A DNA stretch of 7,406 nucleotides from Alistipes sp. GTDB lineage: Bacteria > Bacteroidota > Bacteroidia > Bacteroidales > Rikenellaceae. The stretch's first letter is position 1. Every line of letters starts with the position of its first letter. The translations under genes were made by a program, and so were the position numbers. The notes beneath the pieces were generated by a model. It was not told where the DNA came from. It made no database searches and worked only from the letters and a program-made list of their open reading frames with translations. The stretch is from NCBI GenBank assembly GCA_019422485.1, contig JAHZDG010000060.1, positions 1-7,406 of the forward strand, written 5' to 3'. Positions 1 to 5,729 of this stretch are shown piece by piece.

Positions 1-440
1 AAAACATCGGCGACATCATCGTCCGATCGAACCTGGCCGACTACGCGTTTTTGAATTCTTCGACCCTCTACGAAAAACAAGCGATTCTGCTGGATCGCGT
101 GCGCAGCATGAAAGATGTGTTCTGCACCTTCTCGCAGGGTATTTATGAGACCACGCTGGTGGTCAGCAGCAGCATGATTCCGCTGGTAGACGAAATCTTC
201 TCCCAGGAACAGAACATCGCCAAGACCACCGACCTCTCTTCCATCACCGTCAAGCTGCCCGCGGAAAACGCCATCTGCCCCGGGGTTTATTACTACATTT
301 TCAAGGAATTGGCCTGGGATAACATCAACATTGCCGAAGTGATCAGTACCACCAACGAGTTTACGGTCGTCATCAGCGATGCCGATATTCACCGCGCCTT
401 TACGATCCTGATGGAAGCCAAACGCCAAGCCGGCATGTAA
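1..440 (+). CDS. ACT-domain protein, C-terminal part (5' end outside window)
   Basis: The reading frame is open from the left edge (first full codon at 3) to TAA at 438-440, giving 145 residues of a longer protein. A TTG at 51 could be called as a start, but the frame continues upstream with protein-like sequence (GDIIVRSNLADYAF), so I treat this as a 5'-truncated gene. The last ~70 residues read as an ACT domain: a beta strand (SSITVKLP), then PGVYYYIFKELAWDNINIAE, then EFTVVISDADIHRAFTIL, which resembles the regulatory ACT domains of aspartokinases. An earlier stretch (ETTLVVSSSMIPLVDEIF) may be part of a second ACT-like fold. No kinase motif is visible. I recall similar stand-alone proteins of about 220 residues in Bacteroidota, sometimes labelled aspartate kinase. 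A role in sensing a small ligand such as an amino acid is inferred from the domain only. A hairpin terminator follows directly. Confidence 0.8.
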   Translation, partial: NIGDIIVRSNLADYAFLNSSTLYEKQAILLDRVRSMKDVFCTFSQGIYETTLVVSSSMIPLVDEIFSQEQNIAKTTDLSSITVKLPAENAICPGVYYYIFKELAWDNINIAEVISTTNEFTVVISDADIHRAFTILMEAKRQAGM

Positions 441-466
441 TCCGATTGTGAATATCCTTTGCAATA

Positions 467-498
467 AGAAAGTCCTGTTTCAATAAACAGGACTTTTT
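467..498 (+). terminator. Rho-independent terminator after the ACT-domain gene
   Basis: AAAGTCCTGTTT at 469-480 pairs perfectly with AAACAGGACTTT at 485-496 around a four-base loop (CAAT). Two more weak pairs can form outward at 467-468 and 497-498. The descending arm runs into TTTTT (494-498). It lies about 30 bases after the ACT-gene stop. The other strand also has a T-rich exit (CTTTCTTATT), so it may stop leftward transcripts arriving from the DUF4405 gene as well; the two genes converge here. Confidence 0.85.
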
Positions 499-577
499 CG
501 TATTCAGGCAACAAATCGAACACTCCGCCTGAGGAAATCTTTTCAAGCAACTCCAGAATGACCCATTGTGCATGGGG

Positions 578-1063
578 TTATGATTTTGAAAGTCGGTTTG
601 GTTCCGGCTTTTTTCCCTGCCAATGAAAAGCCACTCCTCGAGCCAACACCTTCCGACGCCTCCATACATGCAGTATCCCCGTCACGCCTAACAAGAAGCC
701 CATTTTATAGTGAACCAGTCCTATGGATGAGCCCGTTTGAGATTGGAAAACAGTCAAGATACCCGATACAATCACCAAACCGGAAAGCATCGAAAGCCAG
801 CCAATGAACCATCGCTTTTTACCTCCAGTACCGAGGCCCGCTTTTATCCAGCCTTGATACCAACGCCAATGGCTTTCCAAGTGCACAATCAACAACACTC
901 CAAAACAGATCGCCATCCCTATATGCCACTCTCTCCACCCTTGCTCTATTGCCGCCACCTCCCGATGCACGGCTCCATGCAGGGCAAAACCCGTCAGACA
1001 AACCCCTAAAAAACTCGGAACCAAAACCACATCCGTTCCGTATCTCCACTTCATTCTGTCCAT
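578..1063 (-). CDS. DUF4405-type four-helix membrane protein, putative haem b carrier
   Basis: The protein has 161 residues from ATG at 1063 to TAA at 578-580. Four hydrophobic helices are visible at about residues 9-29, 45-63, 85-106 and 114-133, with a basic, hydrophilic C-terminal tail. The HLESHWRW stretch at the end of helix 2 and the general layout resemble DUF4405 membrane proteins. Helix 2 carries His47 and His61, helix 4 carries His118 and His132: both pairs have 13 intervening residues, as in di-haem b-type cytochromes. Further histidines are at 29, 33, 65 and 147. Haem binding and electron transfer in the inner membrane are inference. The frame extends to a GTG at 1105 (175 residues), but I prefer ATG 1063 because AAGGAAA precedes it and a TAnnTTTG promoter element (1089-1096) would start the transcript downstream of that GTG. 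It lies 81 bases after the AraC gene on the same strand. Confidence 0.8.
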   Translation of the reverse strand: MDRMKWRYGTDVVLVPSFLGVCLTGFALHGAVHREVAAIEQGWREWHIGMAICFGVLLIVHLESHWRWYQGWIKAGLGTGGKKRWFIGWLSMLSGLVIVSGILTVFQSQTGSSIGLVHYKMGFLLGVTGILHVWRRRKVLARGVAFHWQGKKPEPNRLSKS

Positions 1064-1088
1064 CTTTTCCTTCGTTTTATGGTCAGAA

Positions 1089-1096
1089 CAAAAATA
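1089..1096 (-). promoter_or_regulatory. Putative Bacteroidota -7 element for the DUF4405 gene
   Basis: On the minus strand this reads TATTTTTG, an exact match to TAnnTTTG, the known Bacteroidota -7 consensus. A start about 7 bases downstream would leave a leader of about 20 bases before ATG 1063. The weak point is the -33 side: the nearest TTTG (1125-1128, minus) is 28 bases away instead of about 19-21. It would let the DUF4405 gene be transcribed separately from the broken AraC gene upstream. Confidence 0.45.
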
Positions 1097-1144
1097 ACGG
1101 ATCACATGGACCCGGGGAATGGCACAAATCAGGGTAAACTTGGA

Positions 1145-1498
1145 CTATTCACGGTATTTTTTACGATAGGCTGACGGAGACAACCCGGTAGTCTGGGTAA
1201 ACCTCCGAGAAAAATAAGCCGGATCTTCAATACCTAGATCAGTTGCTATTTCGGCCACACTTTTCGTCCCGTAAAGCAACATCCGTTTGGCTCTCAAAAC
1301 CCATTCATTTTGAATCGACCGGCTGACACTCAATCCTGTAATCTGTTTGATTACTTCATTCAAATAGCCGGAAGAGAGATGCAGGCGATCCGCATAATAC
1401 GACACACGGCGATCCACCGTTTCCATTTCAGAAAGTAACTCCCGAAAAGCCAGGGCAATCTCTACCTGTCTGCGATTTGACTGACGACTTTGCATCAT
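1145..1498 (-). CDS. C-terminal half of the split AraC regulator (HTH DNA-binding domain)
   Basis: This 117-residue frame from ATG 1498 (MMQSRQ...) to TAG 1145-1147 carries both helix-turn-helix units of the AraC family: about residues 32-55 of this fragment (VSYYADRLHLSSGYLNEVIK) and about 79-109 (SVAEIATDLGIEDPAYFSRR). An upstream TTG at 1507 or the second ATG at 1495 could also serve as start. No good ribosome binding site is visible (AGGT lies too far upstream), so expression would rely on re-initiation just after the amber at 1511-1513. A free AraC HTH domain can bind DNA without ligand control in some family members, so the fragment might still be active, but I regard it as a remnant. 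Confidence 0.5.
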   Translation of the reverse strand: MMQSRQSNRRQVEIALAFRELLSEMETVDRRVSYYADRLHLSSGYLNEVIKQITGLSVSRSIQNEWVLRAKRMLLYGTKSVAEIATDLGIEDPAYFSRRFTQTTGLSPSAYRKKYRE

Positions 1499-1510
1499 CG
1501 GTCGCAAGAC

Positions 1511-1987
1511 CTAAACCAGCATCCCGACAAATGCTCCCGCCAAATGAGACAAGACAACTTTCGTCATCGGATTTTCAGGTTGGGCCAACTGCCCCAAAAT
1601 CATTTCAGACAACTCAGACGCCTCTTGCCCAACACGATCGTCCACCTGAAACGGCCATGGAGACAACGCATATTCCGCCAAAATCCGCTTCATCGAGATG
1701 TCCACAAAGGCCCCATCTGCAAATAGCAAAAATGCCGTCACCCCCTGATTTGATAAAATACGGTGAATCTGATGGGGGTGTATACACAACCAGTCCCCTG
1801 CCGACAAATGATAGGTCTGGTTGTCGATTTCGACCTGACAATCTCCATTTTCTACACGGCCAAAGATATAATAGTCATCTCGATGAGCGTAATCACCCGA
1901 AAGATTCGCCGCTTCCGGAGTGATCCGTTTAGCATAGATCCCGCCTTCGGTTTGCCACACTGCTTTATGCATCGGTAACTCTTTCAT
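1511..1987 (-). CDS. N-terminal half of the split AraC regulator (cupin sensor domain)
   Basis: This 158-residue product ends at the amber codon. It contains the whole cupin-like sensor domain and most of the helical linker (VVLSHLAGAFVGMLV at its end), but no DNA-binding domain. If made, it could still bind the ligand or dimerise but could not act as a regulator by itself. It follows the acetyltransferase stop by 7 bases, so translation is probably coupled to that gene. The open frame reaches up to 2071, but the extra residues overlap the acetyltransferase 3' end and do not look like part of the domain. Confidence 0.55.
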   Translation of the reverse strand: MKELPMHKAVWQTEGGIYAKRITPEAANLSGDYAHRDDYYIFGRVENGDCQVEIDNQTYHLSAGDWLCIHPHQIHRILSNQGVTAFLLFADGAFVDISMKRILAEYALSPWPFQVDDRVGQEASELSEMILGQLAQPENPMTKVVLSHLAGAFVGMLV

Positions 1988-1994
1988 AAAAAGG

Positions 1995-2663
1995 CTATTC
2001 CAGACCTGCCGTTTCACACAAAACCGTTTGGATTTTTTCAAAAAAGGCCGACAGATGACTACCATCCACAAAGGCGTGATTCACATAGATCGAAAAAGGC
2101 ATCACCCAGCGATCGGCCCTGGGGACCACCTTACCGGCAGTCATTAATGGATGCGTACACCCCTGGCCAATCCGATACGAGGTATAGGTAATCGAGGTGA
2201 AGTAGAGGCGGGGAACTGCGCTCAAATGCACAATGTCATACTCTCCGGAGGCAAAAATTGCCTGTTCGACCCCATACGGATCTCCCGAAAGGGCATCTTC
2301 GGCCATCAGTTGCGTTGCCTGCGCGGAAAACGCTTCGAAGTCAGCCTGATAGGGTATGCGTACCGTACAGAAATTTCCCGAGGGTAGGGCGATCGGCGTA
2401 ATAATATCCACCGTATCGTACCAAACGATCTGACCGTGAGCATCCGTACGATACCGCAACTCTTTCACTTCATTGGCCGCCCGCAGGACGGCATACAGAT
2501 AGCGCAGAAAAAAAGAAGTGCCCGTTTTCTTCGACCGCAGGTAGCTTCCCGTACAATCGATTTCGGTGGTCACGGAATACCAGGCATTCAGATGTTCCCG
2601 AAAGAACTCATAATTACCCCGCCGTTCCCATATCTCCAGATCGACCCGATGTTTCATTGCCAT
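1995..2663 (-). CDS. CatA-like O-acetyltransferase (chloramphenicol acetyltransferase family)
   Basis: The product has 222 residues, close to the ~215-220 of type A chloramphenicol acetyltransferases, which move acetyl from acetyl-CoA to a hydroxyl group as cytosolic trimers. The family signature is near the C-terminus: NHAFVDG with His196 and Asp200, matching catalytic His195 and structural Asp199 of CAT III. WER at 12-14 aligns with the WHR that carries Arg18. In the PWxSFTS segment, however, the sequence is PRLYFTS, so the serine that contacts the reaction intermediate (Ser148) is Tyr154, and the first His of HHxxxDG is Asn. I therefore call it CatA-like and do not predict chloramphenicol resistance; the acceptor is unknown. 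The start may be ATG 2657 (MKHRVDLE, 220 residues), since GGAAG lies 7 bases before it but only one base before ATG 2663. It follows lepA by 57 bases with no strong terminator between, and precedes the AraC gene by 7. Confidence 0.85.
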   Translation of the reverse strand: MAMKHRVDLEIWERRGNYEFFREHLNAWYSVTTEIDCTGSYLRSKKTGTSFFLRYLYAVLRAANEVKELRYRTDAHGQIVWYDTVDIITPIALPSGNFCTVRIPYQADFEAFSAQATQLMAEDALSGDPYGVEQAIFASGEYDIVHLSAVPRLYFTSITYTSYRIGQGCTHPLMTAGKVVPRADRWVMPFSIYVNHAFVDGSHLSAFFEKIQTVLCETAGLE

Positions 2664-2720
2664 GCTTCCGGTTAAAAGAATCAGAAGGAAGAAAACCGTC
2701 CGCCCCGAACAACGTGGCCA

Positions 2721-4508
2721 TTAATCCATCTTCAGTACGGCCAGGAAGGCTTCCTGCGGAACTTCGACATTTCCTACCTGACGCATCCGCTTTTTCCCTT
2801 TTTTCTGCTTTTCGAGCAGCTTACGTTTACGGCTGATGTCACCACCGTAACACTTGGCCGTCACATCCTTACGAACGGCTTTCACCGTTTCGCGCGCGAT
2901 AATCTTCGCACCGATCGCCGCCTGAATGGCAATATCGAACTGCTGACGAGGGATCAACTCCTTCAATTTTTCGCACATCTTCCGACCGAAATCATAGGCA
3001 TGCTCGTGATAAATCAACGACGAGAGTGCATCCACCGGTTCGCCGTTCAGCAGGATATCGAGTTTGGCCAATTTACTCGGTTTATAACCCGTCTGATGAT
3101 AGTCGAACGAGGCATACCCGCGCGAAATACTCTTAAGTTTATCGTAAAAATCGAAAACGATCTCCGACAACGGCATTTCAAAATTGAGCTCCACACGATC
3201 CTGTGTCACAAACGTCTGATTACGCAACGTTCCGCGTTTATCGATACAGAGTTTGATGACGTTCCCCAAATAATCCGCTTTCGTAATGATCTGCGCCTGA
3301 ATATAGGGTTCCTCAATATGATCGATCAGGGTAGGCTCGGGCAGGCCGGAAGGATTGTGAACATCCAACACCTCACCCTTGGTGGTGTATACTTTATACG
3401 AAACGTTGGGGACGGTCGTGATCACATCCATATCGAACTCCCGATACAGACGCTCCTGAATGATCTCCATGTGAAGCAGCCCCAAAAATCCGCAACGGAA
3501 TCCAAATCCCAAAGCCAGCGACGACTCGGGATCGTACGTCAGCGAAGCGTCGTTCAGCTGCAACTTTTCCAACGAACTCCGCAGATCTTCATACTGATCA
3601 CTTTCCACGGGATAAATCCCGGCAAAGACCATCGGTTTCACATCTTCGAAACCGGCAATAGGCGTCTGGCTGGGATTGGCCACCGAAGTGATCGTATCGC
3701 CCACCTTCACATCCGTCGAAGTCTTAATCCCGGAAATGATATAACCCACATCCCCGGCTTTGAGCTCTTTGCGGGGATGCATCTTGAGCTTCAAGACCCC
3801 GATTTCGTCGGCGTCGTAATGACTGCCGGTATTGATGAATTTCACCTCTTCGCCCTCATGGATCGTTCCGTTGAAGATCCGGAAGTAGGCGATAATCCCG
3901 CGAAACGAGTTAAACACCGAATCGAAAATCAAGGCCTGCAACGGAGCCTTTTCATCGCCCTGCGGCGCCGGGATCCGTTCCACGATGGCTTCCAGGATCG
4001 CTTCGACCCCCTGACCGGTCTTACCCGAAGCGGCCAGAATCTCCTCGTGCTTGCATCCCAGCAGATCGACGATCTGATCCTTCACCTCTTCGACCATGGC
4101 TGCTTCCATGTCGATCTTATTGATCACCGGAATAATCTCGAGGTCATGTCCCAGCGCCAGGTAAAGATTCGAGATCGTCTGGGCCTGAATCCCCTGTGTG
4201 GCATCCACAATCAACAAAGCCCCTTCACAAGAGGCTATGGCCCGAGAAACTTCATACGAAAAATCGACGTGTCCCGGGGTATCGATCAGGTTCAGAATAT
4301 ATTTTTCACCCTTATACAGGTACTCCATCTGGATGGCATGACTCTTAATGGTGATTCCTTTCTCCCGTTCCAAGTCCATGTTATCCAAAACCTGAGCCTG
4401 CAATTCACGTTCAGAGAGCGTTTTGGTCGTCTCCAACAAACGATCGGCCAACGTACTTTTCCCGTGATCGATATGGGCAATGATGCAAAAATTACGGATA
4501 TTCTTCAT
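2721..4508 (-). CDS. lepA: Elongation factor 4 (LepA), ribosome-bound translational GTPase
   Basis: This is a full-length LepA of 595 residues. It acts on ribosomes, where it is linked to back-translocation and to initiation or 30S assembly. The G-domain motifs are in order: AHIDHGKST (11-19), the switch I threonine in EKGITIK (Thr53), DTPGH (76-80, with the GTPase histidine), NKID (130-133) and ASGKTG. EF-G-like domains follow, then the LepA-specific C-terminal domain with its conserved basic end (GGDISRKRKLLEKQKKGKKR, then QVGNVEVPQEAFLAVLK). The frame extends four codons further to a TTG at 4520, but ATG 4508 gives MKNIRNFCIIAHIDHGKST, the usual start of the family. No Shine-Dalgarno is visible. 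The leader is about 125 bases if the -7 element at 4642-4649 is used. Nothing suggests loss of function. Confidence 0.98.
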   Translation of the reverse strand: MKNIRNFCIIAHIDHGKSTLADRLLETTKTLSERELQAQVLDNMDLEREKGITIKSHAIQMEYLYKGEKYILNLIDTPGHVDFSYEVSRAIASCEGALLIVDATQGIQAQTISNLYLALGHDLEIIPVINKIDMEAAMVEEVKDQIVDLLGCKHEEILAASGKTGQGVEAILEAIVERIPAPQGDEKAPLQALIFDSVFNSFRGIIAYFRIFNGTIHEGEEVKFINTGSHYDADEIGVLKLKMHPRKELKAGDVGYIISGIKTSTDVKVGDTITSVANPSQTPIAGFEDVKPMVFAGIYPVESDQYEDLRSSLEKLQLNDASLTYDPESSLALGFGFRCGFLGLLHMEIIQERLYREFDMDVITTVPNVSYKVYTTKGEVLDVHNPSGLPEPTLIDHIEEPYIQAQIITKADYLGNVIKLCIDKRGTLRNQTFVTQDRVELNFEMPLSEIVFDFYDKLKSISRGYASFDYHQTGYKPSKLAKLDILLNGEPVDALSSLIYHEHAYDFGRKMCEKLKELIPRQQFDIAIQAAIGAKIIARETVKAVRKDVTAKCYGGDISRKRKLLEKQKKGKKRMRQVGNVEVPQEAFLAVLKMD

Positions 4509-4528
4509 GCGTCGTGGCAATTTTAGGG

Positions 4529-4588
4529 GGAAGAGCCGAGGAATCGCAACCCTTTGGGCAATCGTCCTTTCGGGTTTTCCGCTCTTCC
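4529..4588 (-). other. Structured lepA leader (inverted repeat)
   Basis: GGAAGAGC (4529-4536) and GCTCTTCC (4581-4588) are perfect 8-base inverted repeats enclosing 44 bases. Inside, AACCC (4548-4552) can pair either with GGGTT (4572-4576) or, in part, within the small CCCTTTGGG hairpin (4550-4558). The segment would lie in the 5' untranslated part of the lepA mRNA. It has no U-tract and matches no riboswitch class I recognise. Confidence 0.3.
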
Positions 4589-4641
4589 GCCGATCCTCCG
4601 GATAAAAACCTCAACGGAACTTCCCGGAGTGAAATGTGTCG

Positions 4642-4649
4642 CAAAGTTA
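4642..4649 (-). promoter_or_regulatory. Putative -7 promoter element for lepA
   Basis: On the minus strand this reads TAACTTTG, an exact match to the Bacteroidota consensus TAnnTTTG. It points toward lepA, about 130 bases before ATG 4508. At the -33 distance the minus strand has a run of seven T (4666-4672) in place of a clean TTTG. Its neighbour at 4652-4659 is a matching element facing the other way. Confidence 0.6.
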
Positions 4650-4651
4650 AT

Positions 4652-4659
4652 TAAATTTG
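4652..4659 (+). promoter_or_regulatory. Putative -7 promoter element for the UbiA-family gene
   Basis: TAAATTTG on the plus strand is an exact match to TAnnTTTG. Transcription would begin near 4666 and leave a leader of about 28 bases before ATG 4694. It also argues against the GTG at 4661 as a start, because that codon would lie at or before the first transcribed base. No clear -33 TTTG is seen about 20 bases upstream. Confidence 0.55.
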
Positions 4660-4693
4660 CGTGTTAAAAAAACCGATACACCTCATCCGTGCC

Positions 4694-5563
4694 ATGAAAA
4701 CCATCGCCCGCTACGCCTCTCTGGTCAAATTCAGCCATACCCTTTTCGGACTGCCTTTTGCCCTGCTCAGCTACTCCTATGCGCTGTGGAGCACTCACAC
4801 GACTTTCGACGTTGTGGTACTGCTCAAGGTCCTGCTGGCCATGATCTTCGCCCGGAATGCCGCCATGGGCCTCAACCGCTATGCCGACCGACATTGGGAC
4901 GCACAAAACCCCCGTACGGCCCGAAGGGAAATCCCCGCCGGAGTATTGCCGGCCCGGCAGGTTTTGGGGTTTGTGATCGTCAACGTACTGCTGTTCCTCG
5001 GGACTGCCGCCTGGATCAATACCCTGGCCCTGATCCTCGCACCGATCGCCCTTGCCGTACTGCTCGGATACAGCTATACCAAACGTTACACCGCCTGGTG
5101 CCACATCGTGCTGGGGGTAGCGCTGGGTATCGCCGCCCCGGGTGCCTACATCGCCGTCACGGGACAACTCGCCATTTTTCCGATTCTGCTGGCCGGATTG
5201 GTGGTCAGTTGGGTCGCCGGGTTCGACATCATCTACGCCCTGCAAGACCTCGAATTCGACCGATCGGTCGGTCTACATTCGATTCCGGCCCGTTTCGGTG
5301 TCCACCGTTCCATTTTCATCAGTATCCTGCTCCATCTGTTCAGCACCTGGTCGGTCTTGAACGTCGGTCTGTTTTACGGTGCCGGGACCTTCTATTGGAT
5401 CGGAGCGCTGTTCTTTGTCGGCATGCTGTTGATCCAACATCTGCTGGCCACCCCACGACGTTTAGATCGCATCGGCCCCATGTTCGGTGTCGTCAATGGA
5501 CTCACCAGCGTTGGCTACGCTCTGTGCGCCATCCTCGACCTGTGGTTCCACTATCACGGATAA
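4694..5563 (+). CDS. ubiA: UbiA-family prenyltransferase (4-hydroxybenzoate polyprenyltransferase-like, MqnP type)
   Basis: This 289-residue integral membrane protein has seven to nine hydrophobic helices. Both magnesium/diphosphate motifs of the UbiA superfamily are intact: NRYADRHWD (Asn61, Asp65, Asp69) and DIIYALQDLEFD (Asp178, Asp185, Asp189). Such enzymes attach a polyprenyl chain from its diphosphate to an aromatic acceptor in the membrane. The second motif with the following GLHSIPARFG resembles the bacterial clade labelled putative 4-hydroxybenzoate polyprenyltransferase, which includes MqnP of the futalosine menaquinone route. Bacteroidota are not known to make ubiquinone, so a menaquinone-related substrate is more likely than 4-hydroxybenzoate; that is inference, and the symbol is used at family level only. 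The frame extends to GTG 4661, but ATG 4694 (MKTIARYASLVKFSHTLFGL) fits the family start and the promoter position. It is divergent from lepA and followed by a 166-base gap with hairpins. Confidence 0.9.
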   Translation: MKTIARYASLVKFSHTLFGLPFALLSYSYALWSTHTTFDVVVLLKVLLAMIFARNAAMGLNRYADRHWDAQNPRTARREIPAGVLPARQVLGFVIVNVLLFLGTAAWINTLALILAPIALAVLLGYSYTKRYTAWCHIVLGVALGIAAPGAYIAVTGQLAIFPILLAGLVVSWVAGFDIIYALQDLEFDRSVGLHSIPARFGVHRSIFISILLHLFSTWSVLNVGLFYGAGTFYWIGALFFVGMLLIQHLLATPRRLDRIGPMFGVVNGLTSVGYALCAILDLWFHYHG

Positions 5564-5588
5564 ACACCACTACCTGACCGTGCTTTTT

Positions 5589-5612
5589 CGGACTTTCCAT
5601 TCAGAAAGTCTG
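5589..5612 (+). other. Small hairpin after the UbiA-family gene
   Basis: GACTTTC (5591-5597) and GAAAGTC (5604-5610) form a perfect 7-base stem with a six-base loop, extendable to 9 pairs with one G-T pair. No U-tract follows, so it is not a clear terminator. A second GACTTTC at 5674-5680 could compete for the same GAAAGTC arm. Confidence 0.4.
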
Positions 5613-5621
5613 TCTCAAACA

Positions 5622-5667
5622 CGTCTTTTACAGGGAAATCACGCTTCAGATCTCCCTTTAAAAGACG
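5622..5667 (+). terminator. Possible terminator hairpin between the UbiA-family and PHP genes
   Basis: CGTCTTTTA (5622-5630) pairs with TAAAAGACG (5659-5667); after one mismatch, AGGGA (5632-5636) pairs with TCCCT (5653-5657). This gives 14 pairs around a 16-base loop. The sequence after it is T-rich (5671-5693) but begins AAATTTG rather than a clean U-tract. It lies about 60 bases past the UbiA-family stop and about 60 before the PHP start. It could end the upstream transcript, protect its 3' end, or be part of the next gene's leader. Confidence 0.45.
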
Positions 5668-5729
5668 AAATTTGACTTTCTTTCGTTATTTTTACTCCAA
5701 TTAACCCAACTTCACTGAACCCTATCCGC

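Larger units (their letters stand above)
1145..1987 (-). pseudogene. AraC-family transcriptional regulator split by an in-frame amber codon
   Basis: Read through one TAG at 1511-1513, this frame encodes a 280-residue AraC-family regulator of normal length. Residues ~30-80 form a cupin-like ligand-binding domain (AHRDDYYIF, then LSAGDWLCIHPHQIHRI). Residues ~110-165 are a helical linker. Residues ~195-272 hold the two helix-turn-helix units, ending in the typical AYFSRRFTQTTGLSPSAYRK signature. The amber is codon 159, in the linker, and the frame is identical on both sides, so the lesion fits one base change and no indel. I chose ATG 1987 (MKELP...), 7 bases after the acetyltransferase stop; ATG 1972 is an alternative with AAAGAG in front. 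The likely intact role is control of the neighbouring acetyltransferase and perhaps the DUF4405 gene, inferred from position. TAG also ends this gene (1145-1147) and the acetyltransferase gene (1995-1997), which argues against TAG as a sense codon. A sequencing error, or two working half-proteins, remain possible. Confidence 0.75.

Noticed and set aside
504..532. Inverted repeat TCAGGC/GCCTGA and the nearby CCCAT/ATGGG (562-576) as a terminator for the DUF4405 gene
   Set aside because: Stems of 5-6 bases with no T-tract on the minus strand. The stronger hairpin at 467-498 can serve both directions.
1511..1513. Reassignment of TAG to a sense codon
   Set aside because: TAG ends the AraC frame (1145-1147) and the acetyltransferase frame (1995-1997) exactly where the proteins should end, so general recoding is unlikely.
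1477..1923. A 148-codon plus-strand frame opposite the AraC gene
   Set aside because: Low-complexity Pro/Ser/Arg translation antisense to a recognisable cupin domain; treated as a shadow.
1995..2663. A chloramphenicol resistance gene
   Set aside because: Family and catalytic His are clear, but Tyr in place of the active-site Ser and the chromosomal setting beside lepA do not support a resistance call.
2664..2720. A separate promoter or terminator between lepA and the acetyltransferase gene
   Set aside because: No TAnnTTTG on the minus strand and only a 5-base stem with a long loop (CGGTT/AACCG). Read-through from lepA is the simpler reading.
3000..4526. A 508-codon open frame on the plus strand opposite lepA
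   Set aside because: It lies entirely antisense to a clear, full-length lepA. Its translation is rich in His, Arg, Ile and Gln with no recognisable domain. Codon bias of lepA explains the lack of stops.
4657..5577. A 306-codon plus-strand frame overlapping the UbiA-family gene
   Set aside because: It is a +2 shadow of the prenyltransferase: Arg/Pro/His-rich, no domain, while the other frame has both UbiA motifs and hydrophobic helices.
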